DNA from: JAAYAY01 sp964429355
GTDB lineage: Bacteria > Planctomycetota > Planctomycetia > Pirellulales > Thermoguttaceae
DNA length: 30,687 bases
Reading direction: 5' to 3'
NCBI GenBank assembly: GCA_964429355.1
Contig: CAYSCH010000074.1
Span: forward strand, 1 to 30,687
This document shows, piece by piece, positions 1-6,702 of this stretch. The translations under genes and the position numbers were made by a program. Every line of letters begins with the position of its first letter. Positions within the stretch are counted from its first letter, which is position 1. Below the pieces are notes generated by a model, which made no database searches, was not told the origin of the DNA, and worked only from the letters and a program-made list of their open reading frames with translations.

Positions 1-529
1 CCCGGATCGCGAAGTAATCGCCGCCGACGATATCGTGGGGAGAATAAATGGCTGAAAACCGGATCCGTGGATCCTGAGGGAACTCCTGTTCGAGCGAGAG
101 TGTCTGGATCCGTTTTGCCCGCTCCAGATCGGCAAGGGTTGCGGAAACATCGCGAAAATTCTCCACGCCGCCGACGATCGTACCCTCGGCGTCTCGGATC
201 GGGGCCACGGAGACCTGCATCGGCACCCGGGTCCCGTCTTTCGCCTTGGCGAACACGATCAGGGGAACACCGCTCGAGGCGCCGGTGATCATCGAACGGT
301 GGAGCGGGCAGAACTCCTCGCCGCAGAGTCGATGGCCGTCCTTGTCGATGTGGCAGAGCACGTCGTCCAGGCACCGACGGCCGATCACATCTTCTCGGCT
401 CCAGCCCGTGATCCTTTCGGCCGCTTTGCTCCAATAGACAATCTTCCGGTCCGTGTCGCAGACGTAAATCCCGTCGCTGAGGGAATCGAGGATTACGCTG
501 GATGCTGTCAGGAGGTCTTGGGACGACAT
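1..529 (-). CDS. PAS domain / SpoIIE-type serine phosphatase (3' end beyond window)
   Basis: The minus-strand frame opens at ATG 529 (MSSQDLLTASSV) and stays open to the window edge, giving 176 codons. Residues about 5-125 read as a PAS domain (YVCDTDRKIVYWSKAAERIT, then GRRCLDDVLC and a PAC-like VSVAPIRDAEG segment). A short linker (about 130-150) leads into IYSPHDIVGGDYFAI, which is the opening motif of PP2C-like SpoIIE/RsbU phosphatases (VGGDY carries a metal-binding Asp). Family knowledge: such proteins dephosphorylate an anti-sigma-factor antagonist in partner-switching circuits, here probably in the cytoplasm because no membrane segment is visible. The start is only 12 bases after the stop of the upstream ABM gene, so the two are likely co-transcribed from the sigma-54 promoter at 968-984. 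The rest of the catalytic domain is off the window, so intactness cannot be judged. Confidence 0.85.
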   Translation of the reverse strand, partial: MSSQDLLTASSVILDSLSDGIYVCDTDRKIVYWSKAAERITGWSREDVIGRRCLDDVLCHIDKDGHRLCGEEFCPLHRSMITGASSGVPLIVFAKAKDGTRVPMQVSVAPIRDAEGTIVGGVENFRDVSATLADLERAKRIQTLSLEQEFPQDPRIRFSAIYSPHDIVGGDYFAIR

Positions 530-541
530 TATCGATTCTCG

Positions 542-874
542 CTACTCTGTTCTTGCACTGAGCACCTCGACCATGAATTCGATTCCGCGGACCTGGTCAA
601 TGGTGCTGAAATCAACCTGGGGAGGCTCGACGGACATCTCGATGTAGGGGAGCAGCCTCCGGAATCGTTCGGAGCGAAGGTGGCTCTCGACCTCTTCCTC
701 GCTCTCCCACTGGACGAGGTAGGTCAGAGCATCATGGTGGTCGGCGTCCTGAAGGACCCGACAAGATCGGCATCCTCGGGTTACCTCGGTCGGACCCTTC
801 AGGCACAGCAGGACCTCCAGAATCTCTTCGCGTTTCCTCGGGGGGGCCACAATGCGAAAGGAGGCTTGAATCAT
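542..874 (-). CDS. ABM-fold (antibiotic biosynthesis monooxygenase / quinol monooxygenase-like) protein
   Basis: A 110-residue protein starting MIQASFRIVAPP. It shows the pattern of the dimeric ferredoxin-like ABM fold: an N-terminal beta strand, a helix with a Gly-Cys turn (VTRGCRSCRVLQDAD), the strand YLVQWESEEEVESHLRSERF, then a C-terminal strand (GIEFMVEVLSA). YgiN-type family members act on quinols without a cofactor, but many are uncharacterised, so the substrate is unknown. It has no signal peptide. It is the first gene after the -24/-12 promoter at 968-984 and is followed 12 bases later by the PAS-SpoIIE gene. The ribosome-binding site before ATG 874 is weak (GGAAGAG about a dozen bases upstream). 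Fold assignment is fairly secure; enzymatic role is inference. Confidence 0.8.
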   Translation of the reverse strand: MIQASFRIVAPPRKREEILEVLLCLKGPTEVTRGCRSCRVLQDADHHDALTYLVQWESEEEVESHLRSERFRRLLPYIEMSVEPPQVDFSTIDQVRGIEFMVEVLSARTE

Positions 875-967
875 GCGATCTTCACTCTTCCGTCTCCGCC
901 CCTACTTTCGGGTCAGCCAGCCCGGAGGTGGATCTGGCAGAACGACCGAGAATCGCCTTCCGCTCAG

Positions 968-984
968 AGCAAGGCGCATGCCGT
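968..984 (-). promoter_or_regulatory. Sigma-54 (-24/-12) promoter for ABM/SpoIIE operon
   Basis: On the minus strand the sequence reads ACGGCATGCGCCTTGCT. It has GG at -24 (bases 981-982), exactly ten bases, then GC at -12 (969-970), with the TTGC box intact. Against the consensus TGGCACG-N4-TTGCW it differs only at two positions of the -24 box. Transcription would start near base 957, about 80 bases before the ABM start codon. Two activator-like repeats lie upstream at 1083-1118, at a distance typical for enhancers of sigma-54 activators. Confidence 0.65.
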
Positions 985-1082
985 TCGGTGAAATGGTCCT
1001 GAGAGCGTGCCTTAAGTCGCTGAATTCTTGGCACTTGCGAGCCCGGGGTGGGGACAGCTTCCGTGCGCTCGGGCGTGGAAGT

Positions 1083-1118
1083 ATCCAAAATATTGGAGTT
1101 CTCTACGAAATATTGGAG
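1083..1118. promoter_or_regulatory. Tandem palindromic upstream activator sites (UAS) for ABM/SpoIIE operon
   Basis: Site A (1083-1098) is ATCCAAAATATTGGAG, an inverted repeat TCCAA-N4-TTGGA. Site C (1103-1118) is CTACGAAATATTGGAG: one half matches fully and the other is degenerate. The two 16-mers are offset by exactly 20 bp, about two helical turns, so a protein would occupy the same DNA face. Site A matches the perfect palindrome at 3860-3875 in 15 of 16 bases. Its centre is 121.5 bp upstream of the -12 C of the promoter at 968-984. Binding by the adjacent Fis-type activator is inferred from position. Confidence 0.65.
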
Positions 1119-1156
1119 ACTTGTCTGGCCCACTTGATAGCGAGAGGCTTTGCGGA

Positions 1157-3730
1157 TCAGTGCCGGTACTGCGTCTCACGTTTGATGCCCAGCTTCGCCA
1201 TGCGTGCCTCGAGCGTGGTTGGTTTGATCCCGAGGATCTCGGCGGCTCCCTGCGCACCTCGAATCCGCCAGCCGGCATCTTCAAGGACGTGAAGAATGTG
1301 CGCCCGCTCGATCTCTTTCAAGGTGGTTCGAGACGCCAACGCGGCTTGCGCGGGGGCAGGCATTTCCACCCGCAAGATGTCGTTCGAACTGAGAATCATG
1401 GCCCGCTCGATGACGTTGCTCAGTTCGCGCACGTTTCCCGGCCATGTATAGCGCTGCAACTGTTCGAGAGTCCTCCGCGGGATGCTCTTGATGATCTTGC
1501 CCATCCGCCGACCGAACACCTCGACAAACGCCCAGACTAACGGCGGGATGTCTTCTCGCCGCTCGCGAAGAGGCGGCACGTGGATGGGAAAGACATTCAG
1601 ACGGTGATAGAGGTCGGCTCGGAACTTGCCCTCGTGCACGGCCTGCTCGAGATCCCGGTTCGTTGCCGCGACGATCCGCACATCGACCGACATGGTCTTG
1701 GGACTTCCCAGGCGTTCGAACCGGCCATCCTGGAGGACTCGCAGCAGTTTTGCCTGCAATTCAACGGGAAACTCGCCGACTTCGTCCAGGAACAGGGTGG
1801 AGTCGTCGGCAATCACAAACCGCCCAACCTGCGCCGAGGCAGCACCAGTGTAAGCTCCCGCCTCCCTTCCGAAAAGCTCGCTTTCAATCAGTGTGGCAGG
1901 CAGCGACGCACAATTGACGATGACCATCGGGCGGTCTTTGCGGCTGCTCAACTCGTGAATCGTCTGGGCCAGCAACTCCTTACCGGTTCCTGTCTCGCCG
2001 AGGAGGAGTACGGGGGCGTCGGTGGCCGCCACACGTTCGGCCTCAGAAAGGACCCTCTTAAGGGCGTCGCTCTGGCCGATGATCCGCCCGTGATGGTGCT
2101 TCAGGACAACCTGCTCCCGCAGATAGAGATTCTCCTGTTCGAGGCGAGCGCGAAGGGCCTCATTTTCGGCCAAGGCGGCGCGAAGCGTCTCTTCCGACTT
2201 CCTCCGCAACAGGGCATTGGCAAACACTTCGCCGATCATCTGAAGACGGGAAACAACTTCCGCCGGCCACTCGCAGCAGCGTTGAAGAAAAGAGAAGGTG
2301 AGCGCACCCAGAATCGTGCCGCCCGCCTTGAGTGGAATGCCGATGGTGGACCTGATTCTGTGCGTAACGCAATAACTCCGTTCCGCTTCTGCTTCCAACG
2401 GCAGGTCCTCGGGCAGGCACCTCAAAAAGATGGGCTTGCCGGAGCGAAGCTGTTCCATGTACCAGGGGAGCCGCTCGAAAGGAAACGATCCCACGGGAAA
2501 CGGTTTGCAGTCGAAAACCGCGCAGGAATGTGTCACGAGCGCGAGTCGCTTATTGCCGGCGAACTCGAATACGGTACTTCGGTCGTTTCCGAAAAACTCC
2601 ACGAGCACTTTCAGGCTGCGGTCGATCGTCTCGTCAAGTTGCTCGGAAGGCGCGTTGACAAAATCGGCTGAAAGGTCTGCAAGCAGCTTCTCGAACCGCA
2701 AGCGTTCCTCCATCGCTGCCTCGGATTGTCTGCGATCGGTGATGTCCACGGACGCGCCGAGCATCCTTGCCTGGGCAATTCCGGTGGCCGGATGATACCG
2801 GCCCCGAGCTGCGATCCAGCGCAGGGCCCCGTCCGGCAGGACGACCCGATATTCGCCCCGATAATCCGTCCGGTTTTCAATCGCACGTTGCACTGCCCGG
2901 TGGACCGAATCCCGGTCCTGCGGATGGATCCGCTGGAGAACGGTCTCAAAGTGGATGTCTTCGTCGGAAGGAAATCCAAATATCCGGCGCCAATTCTCCG
3001 TAGCCCAAATCTCGTTTCGCACGACATTCCACATCCAGACACCGACGCCGGCCGCCGTTGTGGCCAGGCTCAGCCGCTCCTCACTCTCCTGCAGGGCCTG
3101 ATCCGATCGTCTCCGGGCGATGGCATTCGCAAAGATCTGCGCCACCAGTTGCAGCCGCTGTACGAGTGCTTCCGGCCAGGGCCGTTCCTTCTGCATGTCG
3201 TTGAACGACAATGCGCCGACGAGCGGTCCACCTCCCGCCGCGAGCGGAATCGTCAACGTGGTCTTGATGCCGAAATGACGCCAGACTTCCCGGTCTCGGG
3301 CTGCCTCGGGCGGGAGTTCCTCCATGGATGAAACGGCGACTACTTTGCCGGCTCGCAGTTGTTGGAGACACCAGGGAAAATGCTCCTCGGCATCCATCGG
3401 CTCAGGAGCCGGCGGCCCTTCCACCGATCGATAGAGGTGGCTGAGCGCAAGGAATCCGGGAGACTCGGCCGACCACTGCCAAAGCGCCGACAAGTCCAGC
3501 CCCAGGCATTGGCAGACGCGACGCTGAGCGTCTTCAATCTCGTGGTCGACCTCGTCAGGGGGTAGGTTGATGAACTTCAACGAAAGACCGGCAATGAGCG
3601 CCTCAAAACCCAAGGGTGTTTCGAGTTCTTCGTGCATGCCAGTCGGCTCCTCCCAGGCCTGCCTGAACTCGGAGACGTCGCGATCACTTGCTGCGTCGCC
3701 GGCAACGATCGTTGCGATTTTCTCAACCAT
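1157..3730 (-). CDS. Sigma-54-dependent activator, GAF-PAS-GAF-AAA+-Fis HTH (FhlA-like architecture)
   Basis: An 857-residue protein from ATG 3730 (MVEKIATIV), chosen because AGAGGG precedes it and the frame upstream runs back into the palindrome at 3860-3875. Domains: GAF about 38-205, PAS about 217-335, second GAF about 345-510, a short coiled linker about 512-545, AAA+ sigma-54 activation domain about 548-785 and a Fis-type helix-turn-helix about 805-850. Visible motifs: Walker A GETGTGKE (578-585), the sigma-54 contact loop GAYTGA (625-630, with Tyr replacing the usual Phe of GAFTGA), Walker B TLFLDE (645-650) and WPGNVREL (763-770). There is no receiver domain, so control is probably by a ligand sensed by the GAF/PAS domains. 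It sits between two operons with matching sigma-54 promoters and palindromes and is the obvious candidate to activate both. The signal is unknown. Confidence 0.9.
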   Translation of the reverse strand: MVEKIATIVAGDAASDRDVSEFRQAWEEPTGMHEELETPLGFEALIAGLSLKFINLPPDEVDHEIEDAQRRVCQCLGLDLSALWQWSAESPGFLALSHLYRSVEGPPAPEPMDAEEHFPWCLQQLRAGKVVAVSSMEELPPEAARDREVWRHFGIKTTLTIPLAAGGGPLVGALSFNDMQKERPWPEALVQRLQLVAQIFANAIARRRSDQALQESEERLSLATTAAGVGVWMWNVVRNEIWATENWRRIFGFPSDEDIHFETVLQRIHPQDRDSVHRAVQRAIENRTDYRGEYRVVLPDGALRWIAARGRYHPATGIAQARMLGASVDITDRRQSEAAMEERLRFEKLLADLSADFVNAPSEQLDETIDRSLKVLVEFFGNDRSTVFEFAGNKRLALVTHSCAVFDCKPFPVGSFPFERLPWYMEQLRSGKPIFLRCLPEDLPLEAEAERSYCVTHRIRSTIGIPLKAGGTILGALTFSFLQRCCEWPAEVVSRLQMIGEVFANALLRRKSEETLRAALAENEALRARLEQENLYLREQVVLKHHHGRIIGQSDALKRVLSEAERVAATDAPVLLLGETGTGKELLAQTIHELSSRKDRPMVIVNCASLPATLIESELFGREAGAYTGAASAQVGRFVIADDSTLFLDEVGEFPVELQAKLLRVLQDGRFERLGSPKTMSVDVRIVAATNRDLEQAVHEGKFRADLYHRLNVFPIHVPPLRERREDIPPLVWAFVEVFGRRMGKIIKSIPRRTLEQLQRYTWPGNVRELSNVIERAMILSSNDILRVEMPAPAQAALASRTTLKEIERAHILHVLEDAGWRIRGAQGAAEILGIKPTTLEARMAKLGIKRETQYRH

Positions 3731-3859
3731 ACACGGCCCTCTGGACTGCCCGGCAGGTGGCGCGGTTCGCCTGATCGCGCACCAAGGCCACGAACGACTT
3801 TTGATCACCCGTATCGTACGCCTCCGCAGGCAAACCGGAAACAAGGGAGATGACAATAT

Positions 3860-3875
3860 CTCCAAAATATTGGAG
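3860..3875. promoter_or_regulatory. Palindromic upstream activator site (UAS) for exported-protein operon
   Basis: The sequence CTCCAAAATATTGGAG is an inverted repeat with perfect 6-bp arms (CTCCAA / TTGGAG) around AATA. Its centre is 121.5 bp upstream of the -12 C of the promoter at 3976-3990. That is the same distance seen between site A and the promoter on the other side of the activator gene. It also lies about 130 bp upstream of the activator's own start, so autoregulation is possible. Confidence 0.65.
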
Positions 3876-3974
3876 GCAACAACCTCCGCGTCTCACCGGC
3901 CATCTACAGCGCAGGCTGCGCAAAGTCTTATTTGGGAGGGAGTTATCCGTTTCTGGTCCTCGATCTGGCCGATT

Positions 3975-3990
3975 TGGTACATCCCTTGCA
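3975..3990 (+). promoter_or_regulatory. Sigma-54 (-24/-12) promoter for exported-protein operon
   Basis: The bases read TGGTACATCCCTTGCA: GG at 3976-3977, ten bases, then GC at 3988-3989, with an intact TTGCA box. Compared with TGGCACG-N4-TTGCW, only two -24 box positions differ. Transcription would start near 4001, about 105 bases before the first start codon at 4107. The activator site is centred at 3867.5. Confidence 0.7.
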
Positions 3991-4106
3991 CTCCGTCTCG
4001 CACACCGGAAGTTCCACTTAACAGGAGTGATGCGGGGCAAGACTGACATTGAAGCCGTCGGTTGGACGCCGTTTTCCCAATCATACAACCTCCCAGGAGA
4101 GAAAGA

Positions 4107-5039
4107 ATGTGCTGCACCAGATTCAAACGATGGGGTCGCTGCGGACTGGCGGCGGTCATGGCCAGCCTGGTCCTGGCCTTTGCCGCTGGCGCCGCGGAAC
4201 CGGCACCCGAGAGTAGCCCGGAAGACAACGCCATCCGGGCCGCCGTGCAGTTGTACGTTGCGGCATTCAACCAAGGGGACGCAAAGGCCTTGGCGGCCCT
4301 CTGGTCGCCGGAGGCGGTCTATATGAACCCGATCACAGGCCAAGAGGTCATCGGCCGCACGGAGATCGAGAAACAGTTTGCGGGGATTTTCACGGAGATG
4401 AAAGGAGCGAAGCTGGAGGTGCAGACGGATTCCGTGCAGTTGGTCTCGCCGAATGTGGCGATCGAACGCGGAACGGCCAAGGTCACTGGCGCGGAGCAGA
4501 CACCCGAGCCGTCCGAATACACGGCCGTCTACGTGAAGCGCGACGGCCAATGGTTGCTGGATCGCGTGACTGAGGAAGATGTGGTCTCACCCCCGTCGCA
4601 TTACGAAGAGCTCAAAGAGTTGGAGTGGATGATCGGCACCTGGGTGGACCAGGACGAGCAATCCCGGATTGAAACCGTCTGCCAGTGGACCAAGAACCGG
4701 AATTTCATCACCCGTTCCTTCGTTATGTCGGTTCAGGATCGGATCGATATGGCCGGCATGCAGATCATCGGCTGGGATCCGGCAGCCAAGCAGATCCGTT
4801 CGTGGGTCTTCGATTCCGATGGTGCGTTTGGCGAGGGCGTCTGGAACAAGCAGGGCAACCGCTGGTACATCCAGTCCACCGGCATCTTGCCCGACGGCGG
4901 CAAATCCTCGTCCACGAACATCATGACCTGCCTTGACGACAACACGTTCACCTGGCAGTCGATCAACTGCGAGGCGGGCGGCGAGCTCCTGCCGAACGTT
5001 GACGAAGTGGTTGTGGTTCGCCAACCGGCGGCCGAGTGA
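4107..5039 (+). CDS. Exported SgcJ/EcaC-type (SnoaL-like, NTF2 fold) protein with C-terminal lipocalin-like region
   Basis: A 310-residue protein. ATG 4107 is chosen because AGGAG precedes it by eight bases and a signal peptide follows: basic start MCCTRFKRWGRCG, then a hydrophobic core (LAAVMASLVLAFAAGAAA-like) ending near AEPAP. Residues about 40-150 match the SgcJ/EcaC oxidoreductase-family NTF2 fold (AIRAAVQLYVAAFNQGDAKA, then LAALWSPEAVYMNP). The second half (about 165-305, LEWMIGTWVDQDEQS onward) has the beta-rich, Trp-containing look of DUF1579-like lipocalin domains. No catalytic residues can be assigned; many relatives are binding proteins. It is the first gene after the sigma-54 promoter and heads a run of three exported proteins. 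Its transport signal places it outside the cytoplasmic membrane. Confidence 0.8.
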   Translation: MCCTRFKRWGRCGLAAVMASLVLAFAAGAAEPAPESSPEDNAIRAAVQLYVAAFNQGDAKALAALWSPEAVYMNPITGQEVIGRTEIEKQFAGIFTEMKGAKLEVQTDSVQLVSPNVAIERGTAKVTGAEQTPEPSEYTAVYVKRDGQWLLDRVTEEDVVSPPSHYEELKELEWMIGTWVDQDEQSRIETVCQWTKNRNFITRSFVMSVQDRIDMAGMQIIGWDPAAKQIRSWVFDSDGAFGEGVWNKQGNRWYIQSTGILPDGGKSSSTNIMTCLDDNTFTWQSINCEAGGELLPNVDEVVVVRQPAAE

Positions 5040-5107
5040 TGGGGCGGATATGCCCTGGAGCCTGCGGATTGAAAGTCAAATCAAAACACCAGACACGAGG
5101 TGGATTC

Positions 5108-6613
5108 ATGAAACGGTTATCTCTGCTACTGATGGTTTTCTCAGCGGCCTATCTGCTGACGGCGAGTGACTTGCTGGCCCGGGGTGGGGGCGGCGGTCGT
5201 GGCGGCGGTGGTGGTGGAGGTATGTCTCGAGGTGGCGGCGGTGGGGGGGGCATGTCTCGCCCTTCGGCGAGCCGCACGCCGTCGGTGAGCAGGCCGAGCC
5301 CTCGCCTGTCGACTCCGAGCGCGTCGCGTCCGAGCGCGTCGCGTCCGAGCGCGTCGCGTCCCAGTGTTTCGGGGCCGAGTGTCAGGCCTCCCAGTATGTC
5401 GCGGCCAAGTGGCGGCGCACGGCCGAGTGTCGGGACACGTCCGAGCCCCGGCGCACGCCCCGGCGTCGGTCCGGGTCCGAGTACTGGTGCACGCCCTGGC
5501 GTTGGCGCTGGCCCGGGTGCGGGTGCGGGTGCACGGCCAGGCCCCGGCATCGGTGCTGGGGCTGGCACGGGGGCACGGCCGGGCACAGGCGTGGCCACAC
5601 GGCCTTCGGCGGGCCAATTGCAGAATTTCCTGGACCTTGGAGCGCCGGGCGGTGGTGGGGCTCGTCCGGGCACGCTTCCGGCAACGCGGCCTGGTAACCT
5701 GGCGGGCGCGGTTGCGGGGGGCGTCGCGGGCGGTGCGGCCGCCGAATTCCTGCGAGATTCAGGCGCCCGTCCCAGTACTCTGCCGGCCACCGGCCAGCGA
5801 CCCGGTCCCGGTGTTGGCGAGCGTCCGGGTGTTGGCGAGCGTCCGGGTGTTGGGGAGCGTCCGGGTGTTGGGGAGCGGCCGATCGCCGGTCAGCTTCCGG
5901 GGGATCGCCCGTTGGCCTCCAACCGTCCCGACCGAATCGAGAATCGCCAGGAGTGGCAGCAGAATCGCGTCGAACGGCGCGACGAGATTCGTAACCACAT
6001 CGACGACCATCCGATCCGCGATTTCTGGTCCGATCATCCGATGTGGGGCGCATGGGCGATCACCCGTCCGTTCCGTTGGGCCACGTGGGGCGCGGTGACG
6101 GGCTGGGTCGGTTACGGCTGGACGGATCCTTACGCCTACGGTTACGGCGAGAACATCTACTATGAGGACAATTCCGTTTACTATGGCGACGAGGTCGTGG
6201 CCACGGCGGAAGAATACGCGATGCAGGCGGAACAGATCGCCGCCAGCGCCCCGGAGGTGGCCCCGGACCAAGCCGAATGGATGCCGCTGGGCGTGTTCGC
6301 GCTGACGCCCGATGGCCAGGCCTCCGGCCCGGAACCAACCCTGTTTCTGCAACTGGCGATCAGCAAGGAAGGGATCATCAGCGGTACATTCAACAACTCG
6401 GCCACCAACAGCACACAGACCATCGAAGGCATGGCCGACAAGGCCAGTCAGCGTGTGGCCTGGAACGTGGTCGGGAAGACCCGGCCGATTATGGAAACGG
6501 GCATCATGAACCTGACCGAGGATTCTGCACCGGCGCTGGTCCATTTCGCGGACGGCACGACCCAGCAATGGCTGATGGTGCGGTTGAAGGAGCCCTCAAC
6601 GGATGCGCCCTAA
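5108..6613 (+). CDS. Exported Gly/Arg/Ser/Pro-rich low-complexity surface-type protein
   Basis: A 501-residue protein from ATG 5108 (MKRLSLLLMVFSAAYLL, a clear signal peptide, preceded by GAGG). Residues about 23-50 are Gly-rich (GGGGGRGGGGGG). About 50-280 consist of short repeats: SRPSA, GARPG and VGERPG units coded by DNA tandem repeats. A basic, Trp-rich middle follows (IENRQEWQQNRVERRDEIRN, then HPIRDFWSDHPMWGAWAITR), with a Tyr/Gly segment (YAYGYGENIYYEDNSVYYGD) and a globular C-terminal part of about 110 residues. This layout resembles proteins often annotated as protocadherin-like surface proteins in planctomycetes; no biochemical role is established. The codon choice in the repeats is extremely GC-rich, and the repeats make the complementary frames look open. 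It lies 68 bases after the SgcJ-like gene, in the same operon. Confidence 0.8.
   Translation: MKRLSLLLMVFSAAYLLTASDLLARGGGGGRGGGGGGGMSRGGGGGGGMSRPSASRTPSVSRPSPRLSTPSASRPSASRPSASRPSVSGPSVRPPSMSRPSGGARPSVGTRPSPGARPGVGPGPSTGARPGVGAGPGAGAGARPGPGIGAGAGTGARPGTGVATRPSAGQLQNFLDLGAPGGGGARPGTLPATRPGNLAGAVAGGVAGGAAAEFLRDSGARPSTLPATGQRPGPGVGERPGVGERPGVGERPGVGERPIAGQLPGDRPLASNRPDRIENRQEWQQNRVERRDEIRNHIDDHPIRDFWSDHPMWGAWAITRPFRWATWGAVTGWVGYGWTDPYAYGYGENIYYEDNSVYYGDEVVATAEEYAMQAEQIAASAPEVAPDQAEWMPLGVFALTPDGQASGPEPTLFLQLAISKEGIISGTFNNSATNSTQTIEGMADKASQRVAWNVVGKTRPIMETGIMNLTEDSAPALVHFADGTTQQWLMVRLKEPSTDAP
5314..5358 (+). repeat. 15-bp tandem repeat, 3 perfect copies
   Basis: The unit TCCGAGCGCGTCGCG is repeated three times without mismatch and encodes Pro-Ser-Ala-Ser-Arg-type units inside the low-complexity exported protein. 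Perfect copies imply recent expansion or ongoing slippage. Confidence 0.85.
5810..5881 (+). repeat. 18-bp tandem repeat, 4 copies
   Basis: The unit GGTGTTGGCGAGCGTCCG occurs four times; copies 3 and 4 differ at one or two positions. It encodes VGERPG repeats in the same exported protein and keeps the frame, so a copy-number change would vary protein length without a frameshift. Confidence 0.85.
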
Positions 6614-6702
6614 CCGAACGGGAGAGTCTCTCACGGATATGCTTTGAACGCCTCTTCTATCGTGATCCAGCCAACCGGCTCACCTATCTGGAGAAAACCA
6701 TC

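Larger units (their letters stand above)
3731..4106. other. Divergent regulatory region (376 bp)
   Basis: This gene-free stretch separates the sigma-54 activator (minus) from the exported-protein operon (plus). It holds the perfect palindrome at 3860-3875 and the plus-strand -24/-12 promoter at 3976-3990. I found no convincing GG-N10-GC promoter directed toward the activator gene, so that gene is probably transcribed from an ordinary promoter that I could not identify with confidence. Confidence 0.6.

Noticed and set aside
882..1133. An 83-codon minus-strand open frame between the ABM gene and the activator gene
   Set aside because: It covers both activator sites and the -24/-12 promoter, has no motif and uses no plausible start; the regulatory reading explains the bases better.
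3731..3865. Longer start for the activator (TTG at 3865, adding 45 residues)
   Set aside because: The extension overlaps the palindrome, is Arg-rich and non-conserved in look, and lacks a ribosome-binding site; ATG 3730 has one.
3723..4550. Minus-strand open frame of 275 codons across the divergent regulatory region
   Set aside because: Antisense to the SgcJ-like gene; composition is that of a shadow frame in GC-rich DNA and it covers the UAS and promoter.
5149..5790. Long Pro/Arg-rich open frames antisense and out of frame to the low-complexity gene
   Set aside because: Repeats of GC-rich codons leave all frames open; only the plus-strand frame has a signal peptide and a structured C-terminal part.
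5319..5881. CRISPR-like array
   Set aside because: The repeats are head-to-tail without spacers and encode protein repeats in frame.
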